Below, in pieces: positions 1 to 7,910 of a DNA stretch of 64,000 bases. The notes under the pieces were generated by a model. That model was not told the DNA's origin. It made no database searches and was given only the letters and a program-made list of their open reading frames with translations. The stretch lies in the NCBI RefSeq assembly GCF_009720385.1, contig NZ_WARX01000007.1:186001-250000 (forward strand), given 5' to 3'. Each line of letters begins with the position of its first letter. Position 1 is the stretch's first letter. The translations under genes were made by a program, and so were the position numbers. This DNA is from Catellatospora vulcania (GTDB taxonomy: Bacteria; Actinomycetota; Actinomycetes; Mycobacteriales; Micromonosporaceae).

Positions 1-555
1 AAAGGAGCTTAGTCGAGGAGAGAACTGCCGCTTCGTTCAACATTACGTAGATCCGTCTCGCATCGCCTTAAATACGAACTGCCGATGGGCTGTGGTTAAG
101 ATGATGTGCTCAGGCAGCGTTAGCTTTGTCTCAACCTTTGAAGGTCCTATGAATGGCTATCGCGATAGTCCGGTCAACTACTCCGCTGCGTGGCGACACT
201 GCGACATAGTGCGCTGGGGTGCGTGGTCGTGCGCCTGGGTTGCTGTCACGGTTGCTGTCAGATAGCTAGGTAATATGCGAATTGATCAATGGATGGCTGT
301 CGGCTGTGCCTGCGACTGTTCGGGGGAGGCTCTCGGCGAGTCGGCCGGTCGGTGGCACGGCGCGTAGCGTCGTGGCGTCGATCCCCGGAAGCCAGCGCGG
401 TGGCTGACCGGTGAAGGGATCGTCGCGGCGCTGACCGCCTCGGCCGCGGAGGCGTCGCCGGGTCGATGTGGTGGTTGCGTGGGCGCGTTCGCGCGGGCCG
501 GAACGGTATAGCGCGTGCGCGTGCGTCCGGCGTAACCGGGCGCTCTTGATGTTCT
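1..555. other. Non-coding stretch at left edge
   Basis: No convincing gene is visible. The first 300 bases are noticeably less GC-rich than the rest of the window and carry stops in every frame. From about 300 to 550 the GC content rises, and the minus strand is fairly open but shows no recognisable motif. The stretch contains the tandem GGTTGCTGTCA repeat at 238-261 and may be the edge of a decayed integrative element that lies mainly outside the window. Confidence 0.5.
238..261 (+). repeat. Tandem 12-bp repeat GGTTGCTGTCAC/G
   Basis: GGTTGCTGTCAC is followed directly by GGTTGCTGTCAG. A second tandem pair of the same motif lies at 2970-2993. By analogy with actinomycete integrative elements, where short tandem repeats next to the integrase end can act as arm-type recombinase sites, this may mark an element boundary. 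That role is inference; the repeats themselves are direct observation. Confidence 0.6.
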
Positions 556-644
556 TTGTATAGACGTTTTGAGCCAGCCTACGATCTTGCGCGGTGCCGG
601 ACCTCAGTGCAGCTCTCGTCTACGTGGTTCGCGGCGTCAGCGCG

Positions 645-881
645 TCAGTGGTCGGTAGGGATATGTGCGGGCCAGCCGAGGAAGCGTTCGTGCAGCGTGC
701 CTGCGGCGGCGTGGCGAAGGTCCTGGCAGGCTTCGATGAAGTACCCGGACAGGTAGATCATGAGCGAGACCGGTGCTTGGTGGTAGTGCGCGATCAGCTG
801 CCGTTGGCGGGTCGGGCACGGCCAAGCGGCTGCGCAGCCCGCGCAGATCCAGTCCGGCCGGATCGGCTGGTGCATCGACAC
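645..881 (-). CDS. Small actinomycete element protein (hypothetical)
   Basis: A 78-residue protein with a CAGC-x5-CP cysteine cluster (residues 13-22: WICAGCAAAWPCP) followed by a helical segment with the pattern LIAHYHQAPVSLMIYL. Proteins of this shape (RPxWxCxxCxxxWPCxxxRxxL) are common beside GntR regulators in actinomycete integrative elements and are sometimes labelled flavin reductase without good reason. The start could be Met1 or Met3. It is the last of three minus-strand genes that diverge from the GntR gene at 1550. Function unknown; a small metal-binding fold is possible because three or four cysteines are clustered. Confidence 0.7.
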   Translation of the reverse strand: MSMHQPIRPDWICAGCAAAWPCPTRQRQLIAHYHQAPVSLMIYLSGYFIEACQDLRHAAAGTLHERFLGWPAHIPTDH

Positions 882-895
882 GGGATGGCCTCCGT

Positions 896-1084
896 TCAGT
901 TGTCACTGCGTCGTCGTGCGGCCTGCTGTTTGTGCTCGTGGCACAGGGCGGAGGTCGGCTGGCCGCAGTTGCCGCACCAGGTGATCGGCACCCCGTCGTG
1001 GCGTTGGCGGGTTCGGTGTGGTCGTGCCAGTAGCCCGGCGAGGACGCCGACGATGAGCCCGGCGATGGTGTCCAGGGCGTGCAT
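896..1084 (-). CDS. Small hypothetical protein with hydrophobic N-terminus and Cys pair
   Basis: A 62-residue product. Residues 4-20 (LDTIAGLIVGVLAGLLA) form one likely membrane segment, followed by a basic stretch and a WCGNCGQ motif near residue 36 with a further CHEH, which could make a small zinc-binding site. It lies 14 bases upstream of the 645-881 gene and 77 bases downstream of the 1162-1416 gene, so the three probably form one transcription unit. No family was recognised. Confidence 0.55.
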   Translation of the reverse strand: MHALDTIAGLIVGVLAGLLARPHRTRQRHDGVPITWCGNCGQPTSALCHEHKQQAARRRSDN

Positions 1085-1161
1085 GTGCTGCCTGCTTCCG
1101 GTGGGTGTGGGGTGCCGGGACGGGGTGGGGTGCGAGCCACGGGCCGTCCCGGCACCGGCTC

Positions 1162-1416
1162 CTACAGCGGCCCGCCGTCCCTGCCGACGCAGGGCTGCTC
1201 CAGCGGTGCGGGTGCCTGCGCGCCGAGGTGGGCGATGACGCGGGCGGCGGCCTGTTCGGCGTGTTCGAGCAGGGTCCGCAGCGGCGAGTAGGCCACCCTG
1301 CCGGCGAGTCTGCGGGCGGTGTCGGCCTGGTCGAGCCCAGCGACGAGCACGCGGGCGTGTTCAAGGGCGCGCAGCACCGTCTGCATCTCGTGGGCCAGGT
1401 CGGCGGGACTGCTCAT
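1162..1416 (-). CDS. Small helical hypothetical protein
   Basis: An 84-residue, alanine- and leucine-rich, mostly helical protein beginning MSSPADLAHEMQ. GAGGAGTCGCAC lies just upstream of the ATG and gives a good ribosome binding site. It is the first gene of a leftward trio and is divergent from the GntR gene across a 133-base spacer that holds a perfect AGGTAATTACCT palindrome, so it is likely co-regulated with that gene. No known domain was recognised. Confidence 0.65.
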   Translation of the reverse strand: MSSPADLAHEMQTVLRALEHARVLVAGLDQADTARRLAGRVAYSPLRTLLEHAEQAAARVIAHLGAQAPAPLEQPCVGRDGGPL

Positions 1417-1462
1417 GTGCGACTCCTCGTCGACCGGTGATCAACACACTGTGACATCAGAT

Positions 1463-1474
1463 AGGTAATTACCT
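1463..1474. promoter_or_regulatory. Perfect 12-bp palindrome, candidate GntR operator
   Basis: AGGTAATTACCT is a perfect palindrome in the spacer between the leftward trio and the rightward GntR gene. GntR-family regulators usually bind short AT-centred dyads in their own promoter regions, so autoregulation of both divergent units is plausible. A related half site (TAGGTAAT) occurs next to the repeat at 261-275. Confidence 0.5.
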
Positions 1475-1488
1475 TTGCATCGTCCTGT

Positions 1489-1516
1489 TTGGTCCGTCAA
1501 CCCTTGGCGCTAGATT
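1489..1516 (+). promoter_or_regulatory. Candidate sigma-70 type promoter for GntR gene
   Basis: TTGGTC (1489-1494) and TAGATT (1511-1516) are separated by 16 bases and lie 34 bases upstream of the preferred GTG start at 1550. The palindrome at 1463-1474 sits just upstream of the -35 box, a position suited to repression or activation. Assigned by pattern only. Confidence 0.35.
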
Positions 1517-1549
1517 GGTTAGGACGTTTCCGTGGGAAGGTGGGCCGAC

Positions 1550-2335
1550 GTGCCGGGACAGCCGAAGTACCAGCGCATCGCCGAACAGCTACGCCGCCAG
1601 ATCGACGACGGCGCGCTGCCACCCGGCGCGAAACTGCCCACCGAGGAGGAGCTCCAGGCCGCATACGGCGTGTCCCGTCCGACCGTGCGCGACGCCACCG
1701 ACGTGCTCCAGGCCGCCGGGCTCGTCGAACGCCGCCCCGGCAGAGGCGGTGGTGTCTTCGTCCGCGAACGCGTGATGATCGACGCGTATGCGTGGCGTGA
1801 CGACCAGCCCATGAGCACCACATCCGAGGCCGACCTGTTCTTCCGCACCGTCCGCGAGCAGGGCCACGAACCCAGCCAGGAGTTCTCCACCCGCGTCGAG
1901 CCGATGCCCGCCGACTACGCCACCCTGCTGCACGTCCAGCCCGGCAGCACCGCGGCGGTGCGCCGCTGCCTGCGGTTCGTCGACGGCGTGCCCCACTCGA
2001 TCCAGGACTCCTGGTACCCGCAGTGGCTGTGCGAGAAGGTCCCGGAACTGTTCAGCCCGCACAACATTGCCCAAGGCACGACCAGGCTGCTGGCCGAGCG
2101 CGGCTACCACCAGGTCGCCGCGCTGACCACGACCAGCGCCCGCATGCCCACCCCGATCGAAGCTGCCCTGCTGCAGATCCCCGTCGCGGCTGGCACGCCG
2201 GTCCTGCACAACGTCCTGACCGGCTACACCGCCGAGAGGCCGCTGCGCATCTCCACCGCGACCTTCGCCGCCGACAAGGTTCGGCTCGTGTCCGCCCACG
2301 GCGACATCGACACCATCACCAGGCACCGCCGATGA
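1550..2335 (+). CDS. GntR-family regulator with UTRA ligand domain
   Basis: A transcription factor of 261 residues. The N-terminal winged helix-turn-helix reads QPKYQRIAEQLRRQID then PTEEELQAAYGVSRPTVRDA, the classical GntR signature, within about residues 1-70. The rest (about residues 95-255) has the size and pattern of a UTRA effector domain (HutC subfamily), including STRVEPMPADYATLLHVQPGS. The GTG at 1550 is preferred because GGAAGG lies nine bases upstream; GTG 1532 is an alternative adding six residues. The stop overlaps the start of the GNAT gene (ATGA), so the two are co-translated. Such GntR genes regulate transfer and replication in several actinomycete integrative elements. Confidence 0.88.
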   Translation: MPGQPKYQRIAEQLRRQIDDGALPPGAKLPTEEELQAAYGVSRPTVRDATDVLQAAGLVERRPGRGGGVFVRERVMIDAYAWRDDQPMSTTSEADLFFRTVREQGHEPSQEFSTRVEPMPADYATLLHVQPGSTAAVRRCLRFVDGVPHSIQDSWYPQWLCEKVPELFSPHNIAQGTTRLLAERGYHQVAALTTTSARMPTPIEAALLQIPVAAGTPVLHNVLTGYTAERPLRISTATFAADKVRLVSAHGDIDTITRHRR

Positions 2336-2889
2336 TTCTCCGACGGGCGCGGATGGCCGACATCGACACCATCCTCGACTGGCGCGCCCAACGCGCCGCC
2401 TGGCTGGCCACACGCGGGCAGACCCAGTGGCAGACCCCATGGCCGCGCTGGGCCGTGGCCGCCGCCGTCCAAGCTGGGCAGACCTGGCTGGCCCACGACG
2501 GCCACACCCCGGCAGCGTCGATAACCCTGACCGCCTACACCGACCTCGACGGGCTCTGGAAATCCGATCGCGCTCCGGACGCCGACTCGCTCTGGCACTC
2601 GGTCGACGATCCCGCTGACGCCCTCTACGCCTCGAAGATGATGGTCTCGCTCGACCACGCCGGCACCGGTCTGGGCTCCGAACTGCTCGACTGGGCCGCA
2701 GGACGGGCCTACGACGCCGGAGTCCTCTGGCTGCGTCTGGACGCCTGGACCACCAACACCCGACTGCACGCCTACTACGCCGCCCTCGGATTCGAGCACG
2801 TCCGTACCGTCACCACCCGCGCCTCCGGCGCCTGCTTCCAACGCCCCGCCCAGCCATATCAAGGAACCCGGCTCAAAGAAGATCAATAA
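2332..2889 (+). CDS. GNAT-family N-acetyltransferase
   Basis: A 185-residue protein starting MILRRARMADIDTILDWR, the usual first strand and helix of the GNAT fold. The acetyl-CoA binding part is around residues 100-120 (KMMVSLDHAGTGLGSELLDWA, with a GTGLGS loop standing in for the Q/RxxGxG/A motif). A final NTRLHAYYAALGFEHV segment is the typical motif B. It overlaps the GntR stop by four bases and so belongs to its operon. The acyl acceptor is unknown. Genes of this pair commonly travel together in actinomycete accessory regions. Confidence 0.85.
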   Translation: MILRRARMADIDTILDWRAQRAAWLATRGQTQWQTPWPRWAVAAAVQAGQTWLAHDGHTPAASITLTAYTDLDGLWKSDRAPDADSLWHSVDDPADALYASKMMVSLDHAGTGLGSELLDWAAGRAYDAGVLWLRLDAWTTNTRLHAYYAALGFEHVRTVTTRASGACFQRPAQPYQGTRLKEDQ

Positions 2890-2969
2890 TGGTCGGCGTC
2901 GGGATCTTTCGGCCGCTTGTATCGACAGGTCTCGCTGACGTGACGGCCGACACACCTGTTGTTCCCCCA

Positions 2970-2993
2970 CGTTGCGGTCAGGGTTGCTGTCAG
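2970..2993 (+). repeat. Second tandem GTTGC(T/G)GTCAG repeat
   Basis: CGTTGCGGTCAG is followed by GGTTGCTGTCAG; the latter is identical over 12 bases to positions 250-261. The two tandem pairs bracket the GntR/GNAT segment (262-2969). This supports the idea that the segment is a relic of one or more integrative elements. Confidence 0.6.
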
Positions 2994-3090
2994 CATCGCA
3001 ATACATCGATCTGAAAGATCGCTAGCCGCGCGGATGTCGCAGCTCAGTACGACTCATCGTCGTGACGGATCGCCTCGAAAACTGTCCTGA

Positions 3091-3591
3091 CTCCACACGT
3101 ACTATGTAATCGTCGGCGACCGGCCGGTTCTGGTCCACAACGTTGACTGTGAAAACCTCGGCCCTCATGCGTTCGGACCTAATGAACGAAACAACGTCGG
3201 ATACAGGTACCAGGAACTCGTGACCGGCGTCGACCACGAGCAGTGGTATCGCCACGATGGAACGCTAGTCAAGCCGGATGGTGGGCCTGACCCCCACGGA
3301 TACTTGGTCGAAGCAAAATGGACCGGCGATGAGACGTCCGGACGTGGCGGGTGGGACGGTTCTTTCTACAATCCCACGAACCGATTCAATGAACGTACGG
3401 CGGTGGGGCAGGCTCGAAGACTCCTCGAGCTGAATAGGGCTTTGGGCGGCAAAGGCGTCAGGTATGCTGTTTCCAATGTTCAGGGCGCGGCCTTCTTCAA
3501 GGCTGTCTTAAGGGAATGGTTTCCGGACGAGGTGGCGAGCGGGGAGATTAGTGTGTTTCACGTTCCGCCTATTGGAATGCGGTCACGATGA
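3091..3591 (+). pseudogene. Orphan polymorphic-toxin tip: Hint-domain end plus Tox-REase-5-like nuclease
   Basis: The reading frame is open from just after a TGA at 3088. Its first residues, HTYYVIVGDRPVLVHN, match the C-terminal end of the Hint (pretoxin) autoprocessing domain that precedes many secreted toxin tips. The part after the VLVHN motif (about 150 residues) contains HGYLVEAKWTG, a PD-(D/E)XK-like E-x-K site of the kind found in restriction-endonuclease-fold toxins (Tox-REase-5 group). No secretion, repeat or N-terminal Hint sequence precedes it. A GTG at 3220 could begin a 123-residue product carrying the nuclease part. The stop overlaps the immunity gene by four bases. It is a dismembered C-terminal cassette, perhaps a reserve for recombination into a full toxin gene. 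Confidence 0.72.
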
Positions 3592-4082
3592 CGTCGATTG
3601 AAGTGTTGTCCGAGGCAATCTGGGCAATTGCCTCTGCCGAACAAGATCTGGACGCAGAGGCTGTGGCTAGCCTATTTCGGGGTCAAGGCTGGCAGATTGC
3701 CGGGTCATCGTCACTTCCGTTTCCGCGGAAGTGGTGCAAGGATGAAATACAAGCATCCATCTACGGGCGTAGGGATCCGTCAATAGAGCTTGTGTGGAAA
3801 GAGATCCAGCCTGATTGGGATGATGCGAGTTATGTAGAGGCGGTAGAGGGCGGCTACGCGCGCCAAGTCGGAGAGGTCGAAGACGTTAGAAATTCCTTGT
3901 TCGAGTACCTGCTCGGGCAAGCGGTTCCAGTGCTTGTCAGTGATGTCTCAGAGATTGAGGAATTCATAGTTGGGTCAGACTGGGCGATATCTGGTGCCAT
4001 CCTGTCTATTGGAGTTGCTCATCTCGATAAAGACGATCTGCCGATCCTGCTAATGATTTACGTTAGGCAGAATCGGCGGTGA
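3588..4082 (+). CDS. Probable immunity protein for the adjacent orphan toxin
   Basis: An acidic 164-residue protein (MTSIEVLSEAIWAIASAEQDLD) whose ATG overlaps the TGA of the toxin fragment (ATGA). This is the standard arrangement for toxin-immunity pairs. No named immunity family was recognised. The sequence is soluble, without signal peptide or membrane segment, as expected for a cytoplasmic inhibitor. GC content is lower than in flanking chromosomal genes, in line with horizontal acquisition. The assignment rests on position, overlap, size and charge, not on a domain match. Confidence 0.65.
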   Translation: MTSIEVLSEAIWAIASAEQDLDAEAVASLFRGQGWQIAGSSSLPFPRKWCKDEIQASIYGRRDPSIELVWKEIQPDWDDASYVEAVEGGYARQVGEVEDVRNSLFEYLLGQAVPVLVSDVSEIEEFIVGSDWAISGAILSIGVAHLDKDDLPILLMIYVRQNRR

Positions 4083-4584
4083 TTTCGGATCGTTGCGCCG
4101 GATAGGCGACCCCAAGCCGGGGCCGCGTTCGCGGCAGCTAAAAGGCATAACGTGCGCACCTGCCTGATCAATGGACGCGTATGTCAGATGGTGTGTTGTG
4201 CCACAACGTGTCATCGATTTAATGTCGCTACCCGAAGTGTATTGACGCGATTGCATAGTGCGCGCCCGTGCGCTAGTAGAATATGGAGCAGGTTCCATGA
4301 TCGCATGCGCCCTCGTGGCGCAAATCTGACGCAAGGGCCGCCGTGAGACCGTTCGATCGCGGCGCTCGCTGGTCACATTCTCAGCGGCTCGAGGCGTATG
4401 TTCAGGTGGGCATAAGGCAGCGAGCGCTGATACAGCCAGCGCGGGCTCAGGGACGAGTAGATTGCGCCGCTCGCCCGGCCACACGATGATAGTTTGACTC
4501 GACTGGCACCTCTGCAGCCTCGAGTGTGCATTCGCCGACCCGCCTGTCATGTCGAACGATCAATCAGCGTGCCGTGTCGGGCGG
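4083..4584. other. 500-base low-GC spacer without a gene
   Basis: Nothing convincing is encoded here. The stretch is relatively AT-rich and has no long open frame with actinomycete codon usage. It separates the toxin/immunity remnant from the chromosomal LAL regulator and probably marks the right edge of acquired DNA. Confidence 0.5.
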
Positions 4585-7326
4585 TCAGCGGGCTAGGGCG
4601 GTTGTCACCTCGGTGCGGGAGGCGACGCCGAGTTTGCGCAGGATGCTGGACACGTGCACGGCCGCGGTCTTCGGCGAGATGTAGAGCCGGCGGGCCAGTT
4701 CGGCGTTGGTGAGGCCGTCGGCGACCAGCAGGGCGACCTCGCGCTCGCGGGTCGTCAGCGCGGCCACGCCGGTGACCGTCTGCCGACCGTCGGCGGGAGC
4801 GAGACCGAGTTGCGCACGCAGCTGCCCGAGCTGCTCCACCCGCCAGCCCGTCCAGCGGCGTAGCAGCTCACCGGCGCGCTCGATACAGCCGGCCGCCTCG
4901 GCGTCGCGGCCCAGTGCGAGCAGGCAGCGGGCCGCGCCGAGGTGGGCGGTGCCGCGTACGTTCAGGGCCAGCATCGGCGACTCGGCGACCGAGCGGTAGC
5001 CGTCCAGGGCCGCCGAGTCCTGCCCGCACACCTCCGCGAGCTGTGCCTCGACCAGCGCCCGCCAGTGGTCCCAGACCTGCCCGTCGAGCAGTTCGTCGGC
5101 GAGCTGCCGCAGCCGGGGCAGCGGCAGCCCGGCATGCAGCGCGGCTGACAGCAGGTCATGCGCCTGCTCACCGCTGCGCCACGCCTGCCGGTGCAGGTCG
5201 TCGAGGACCCGGTCGAGCAGCGTGTCGGCGGCGTCGAGGTCGCCGCGGCGGCAGGCCAGGTGGAATCCGAGGCCGTCGAGCACCATCGGGTCGACCTTCT
5301 CGATGCCCGCCAGGTCGGTGATCAGCCGCTGTACCCGGTCGAGGGTGCCCGACTCGAGGCACAGCCCGGCGAGGAACACCGCGTGGTAGTCGGCACGGCG
5401 GCCGGAGTGGAGGTAGCCGCGGTCGCGGGCGCGGCCCTCGTCGAGCGCGCCGATCGCGGCCTGCAGGTCGCCTTCGCGCATCGCGAGGCGGGCCAGGCCC
5501 TGGAAGTACGCGGCGACGGCGAGCGCCTCGAAACCGGCCCGCTCGGCGTCGCCGCGCATGCGTTCCAGCAGTTCGGCCTGCTCGGTCAGCGACGACGTCT
5601 GCGGCATCATCACCAGCCGGTTGAGCGCCCGCGCCGCGAGCACCCATTCGCCGAGCTTCTCGGCCTCGTCGACGAGCCCGGCGAGCACGGCCCGGCCCTC
5701 GGCGGACCGGTCGGGGTGTCCGGAGAGCACGATGCCCTTTTCGACCAGGGCGGCGAGCCGGATCTGCGGCAGCTCGAACTCGGCGGCCAGCGCGAGGGCG
5801 CGGTCGGCCCATTCCAGGGCCTCGTCGTCGTGGTCGCGCAGCATCGCCGACTGCGCCACGGCGGTCATCGCGCGGGCCTTGTCGGCTCCGGGCGGCAGCT
5901 GGGCGATGAGCCGTTCGATGTCGGCGGTGACCCGTTCCAGCCAGGGTTCGTCGTCGGTCTCCCAGGCGAGGCGGATCAGCAGGTACAGGGCGTCGGCGCG
6001 GTCGGCGGGACCGTCGGCCAGGTCGCGCCACCGCTGGGCGTACCCGGCGGCGTCGTCGAGCAGCCCGGCCAGCCACGCCGCGCGGGCCGCCGCCGACAGC
6101 AGGGTCAGGTCCTCGGGGTCCTCGGCCATGCCCATCTCGGCGAGCTGCAGTGCCTGGTACGCCGACCCGATGGCCAGGTACAGCACCGCGCCGCGGCGGG
6201 CCGCGGAGACCATGTCGGCGTACCGGCCGGCGGCCTGGGCGTGGTGGGCGATCAGGGCCGGGTCGGCGTCGCCGCCGTCGAGCAGCGCCTCCAGGGCGCT
6301 CTCGTGCAGGCGGCGGCGCTGGCGGCCGAGCATCTGCCCGGTGATGGCCTCGCGCACCAGCGCGTGCCGGAAGCTGAACTCGTCCTCGCCGGCCTCCACC
6401 AGCACCCCGCGCACCACCAGGTCGCGCAGGATGCCGATCAGCTCGTCCTCACCCGCCCCGGTGACCGTGGCCAGCAGGTCGAACGGCGCCCGTCGGCCGA
6501 GGACCGCGGCGGCCTCGACCACGCGCTGGGCGTCGGCGTCGAGGCTGGCCACCTGGCGGCGCAGCACCTCGGCGAGGCTCCACGGCAGCGGCTGCTCGAC
6601 CAGGGAGTCCAGGTCGTCGGGCTGGCAGGAGCCCAGCAGCTCCTCCAGGAAGAACGGATTGCCGCCGGTGCGGTGGTACAGCGCGGCGGCGGTGCGGTAC
6701 GACACGGGCTTGCCGGTGACCGTGGCCAGCAGCGCCGCGGTCTCCGCCTCGGTCAGCCGCTCCAGCCGCAGGTGCGCCACGGCGTGCCGGCGCTCCATCC
6801 GCTCCAGCAGCGAGGCGAGCGGGTGCCGGCTGCTGACCTCGTCCGGCCGGTACGTGCCGATGAGCAGGCGCGGGCCGTCGGTGTCGGCGAGGCGCTCGAA
6901 CAGCGCGGCGCTCTCCGAGTCGGCCCAGTGCAGGTCCTCGAACACGATCACCGAAGGGTCGTCGCCGACCAGGTCGGCCACCAGGGCCAGCCCGGTGTGC
7001 AGGCGCTCGACGGGGCTGCGGCGCGGGTCGGTCAGCGCGGCCAGCTGGTCGGCGTCGACCCGCGCGCCGTCGGTGCCGTCGATCGCGTCCAGCAGCAGCT
7101 CGTACGGCCGGGCCAGGGAGTCGGGCTCGGCCTGGCCGACCAGCACCACGGCCTGCTCGGGCAGGGTCGGCAGCAGCTCCCGGACCAGGCGCGTCTTGCC
7201 GATGCCGGGCTCCCCGCCGACGAAGACCACGGCCGGGCGGCGTGACGCCACCAGCTGCGTCAACTGCCGCAGCTCGCGGTCACGCCCGACCATCGTCGAG
7301 CTCGCCCCACCTCGCTGACTTCCCAC
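4585..7326 (-). CDS. LuxR-family ATP-binding regulator (LAL type)
   Basis: A 913-residue regulator of the large ATP-binding LuxR (LAL) class. It begins [11 protein letters not shown] at residue 12 (an alternative start) and has a Walker A loop GGEPGIGKT near residues 37-45 and a Walker B-like [14 protein letters not shown] near 124-137. A long helical TPR-like sensor region follows. The C-terminal helix-turn-helix (about residues 850-905) reads [22 protein letters not shown] then [21 protein letters not shown] proteins activate secondary metabolism or sugar uptake, often for adjacent genes; here the neighbours are a tiny gene and an iron importer, so the target is unclear. A hairpin terminator upstream separates it from the 7399-7545 gene. 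Confidence 0.92.
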   Translation of the reverse strand: MGSQRGGASSTMVGRDRELRQLTQLVASRRPAVVFVGGEPGIGKTRLVRELLPTLPEQAVVLVGQAEPDSLARPYELLLDAIDGTDGARVDADQLAALTDPRRSPVERLHTGLALVADLVGDDPSVIVFEDLHWADSESAALFERLADTDGPRLLIGTYRPDEVSSRHPLASLLERMERRHAVAHLRLERLTEAETAALLATVTGKPVSYRTAAALYHRTGGNPFFLEELLGSCQPDDLDSLVEQPLPWSLAEVLRRQVASLDADAQRVVEAAAVLGRRAPFDLLATVTGAGEDELIGILRDLVVRGVLVEAGEDEFSFRHALVREAITGQMLGRQRRRLHESALEALLDGGDADPALIAHHAQAAGRYADMVSAARRGAVLYLAIGSAYQALQLAEMGMAEDPEDLTLLSAAARAAWLAGLLDDAAGYAQRWRDLADGPADRADALYLLIRLAWETDDEPWLERVTADIERLIAQLPPGADKARAMTAVAQSAMLRDHDDEALEWADRALALAAEFELPQIRLAALVEKGIVLSGHPDRSAEGRAVLAGLVDEAEKLGEWVLAARALNRLVMMPQTSSLTEQAELLERMRGDAERAGFEALAVAAYFQGLARLAMREGDLQAAIGALDEGRARDRGYLHSGRRADYHAVFLAGLCLESGTLDRVQRLITDLAGIEKVDPMVLDGLGFHLACRRGDLDAADTLLDRVLDDLHRQAWRSGEQAHDLLSAALHAGLPLPRLRQLADELLDGQVWDHWRALVEAQLAEVCGQDSAALDGYRSVAESPMLALNVRGTAHLGAARCLLALGRDAEAAGCIERAGELLRRWTGWRVEQLGQLRAQLGLAPADGRQTVTGVAALTTREREVALLVADGLTNAELARRLYISPKTAAVHVSSILRKLGVASRTEVTTALAR

Positions 7327-7352
7327 GCGCGACAGACTACCGGCGCAGACGG

Positions 7353-7388
7353 ACAGGCCCGGGGCCCTTTTCGGGCTCCCGGGCCTGT
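7353..7388 (-). terminator. Strong hairpin terminator
   Basis: ACAGGCCCGGG (7353-7363) pairs with CCCGGGCCTGT (7378-7388). An inner GCCC/GGGC stem continues the pairing with a single bulged base and closes on a TTTTC loop. It lies just downstream of the 7399-7545 gene on the minus strand and upstream of the LAL gene start. Confidence 0.7.
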
Positions 7389-7398
7389 GTGCTCGCTC

Positions 7399-7545
7399 TC
7401 ATCGGTGTACGCGGTCGCGCGCCTTGCCGCCGAGCCGGCGGTGCCGCAGTACGCGTGCCGCGATCCGCTCGCGGGCGGCCTCGTCGATGAGTTCCTTGTG
7501 GTGCAACTTGGCGAGATCGAAGTAAAGCTCCGGCGATCCGAACAT
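7399..7545 (-). CDS. Small conserved actinomycete protein (MFGSPELYFDLAK type)
   Basis: A 48-residue basic protein beginning MFGSPELYFDLAKLHHKELIDE. The start at 7545 is chosen because GAGGAG lies six bases upstream; longer in-frame forms beginning at 7617 or 7593 lack such a site. Short proteins with this opening are widespread in actinomycetes but have no assigned function that I know. It is followed by a strong hairpin terminator, so it is probably a single-gene transcript. Confidence 0.65.
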   Translation of the reverse strand: MFGSPELYFDLAKLHHKELIDEAARERIAARVLRHRRLGGKARDRVHR

Positions 7546-7653
7546 CGCAGACTCCTCAGCCTGTGCGGTTGTCTTGCTGACAACATCCATGTTCGTCTCG
7601 CGCAGCCCGTCCTCCATCCGCAGCGGCGGCGTATCTTCGCCGGTCGCGACCCT

Positions 7654-7691
7654 CCTAGGCGGGTACCCGGGCAGGCCTAGGCATACCTAGG
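7654..7691. repeat. Three CCTAGG boxes spaced 22 and 10 bp
   Basis: CCTAGG occurs at 7654-7659, 7676-7681 and 7686-7691. Start-to-start spacings are 22 and 10 bp, about two turns and one turn of the helix. The cluster lies in the divergent spacer between the 7545 gene and the siderophore importer operon. It may be a regulator site, possibly a second degenerate iron-box-like array (TAGGCATACCTA). Confidence 0.45.
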
Positions 7692-7853
7692 CAAGCGTGC
7701 CCGACCGACGCGAGCCACATCGTCGCCGTCACGCCGCTGAATACCTGCACGTCGCGTGGGGAGGGACCGCAGTGTCGCTTTCGGACCGGCTTGAACGGGC
7801 CGATCTGCGGAGGGGTGACCTGGGTCACCTGTGCCCTTCCCGCTACTTGCAGG

Positions 7854-7872
7854 CACGGTTAGCCTTACCTAA
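7854..7872 (+). promoter_or_regulatory. IdeR/DtxR-type iron box
   Basis: CACGGTTAGCCTTACCTAA matches the 19-bp iron-box consensus (TTAGGTTAGSCTAACCTAA) at 14 to 15 positions, with the centre and right arm nearly perfect. It lies about 40 bases upstream of the substrate-binding lipoprotein start. This fits iron-dependent repression of the importer by an IdeR/DtxR protein; the regulator gene itself is not in this window. Confidence 0.75.
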
Positions 7873-7910
7873 GTTTAGGCAGCCCTTCCTCAGTGAGAAC
7901 GGAACTCCTC

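Noticed and set aside
3022-3255. 77-codon leftward frame over the toxin tip
   Set aside because: It lies antisense to the recognisable Hint end (VLVHN) and has no supporting signals.
5158-7245. Very long open frame opposite the LAL regulator (695 codons)
   Set aside because: It is the antisense of the regulator; the high-GC third positions open all frames, and its composition is His/Gln/Arg-rich without any domain.
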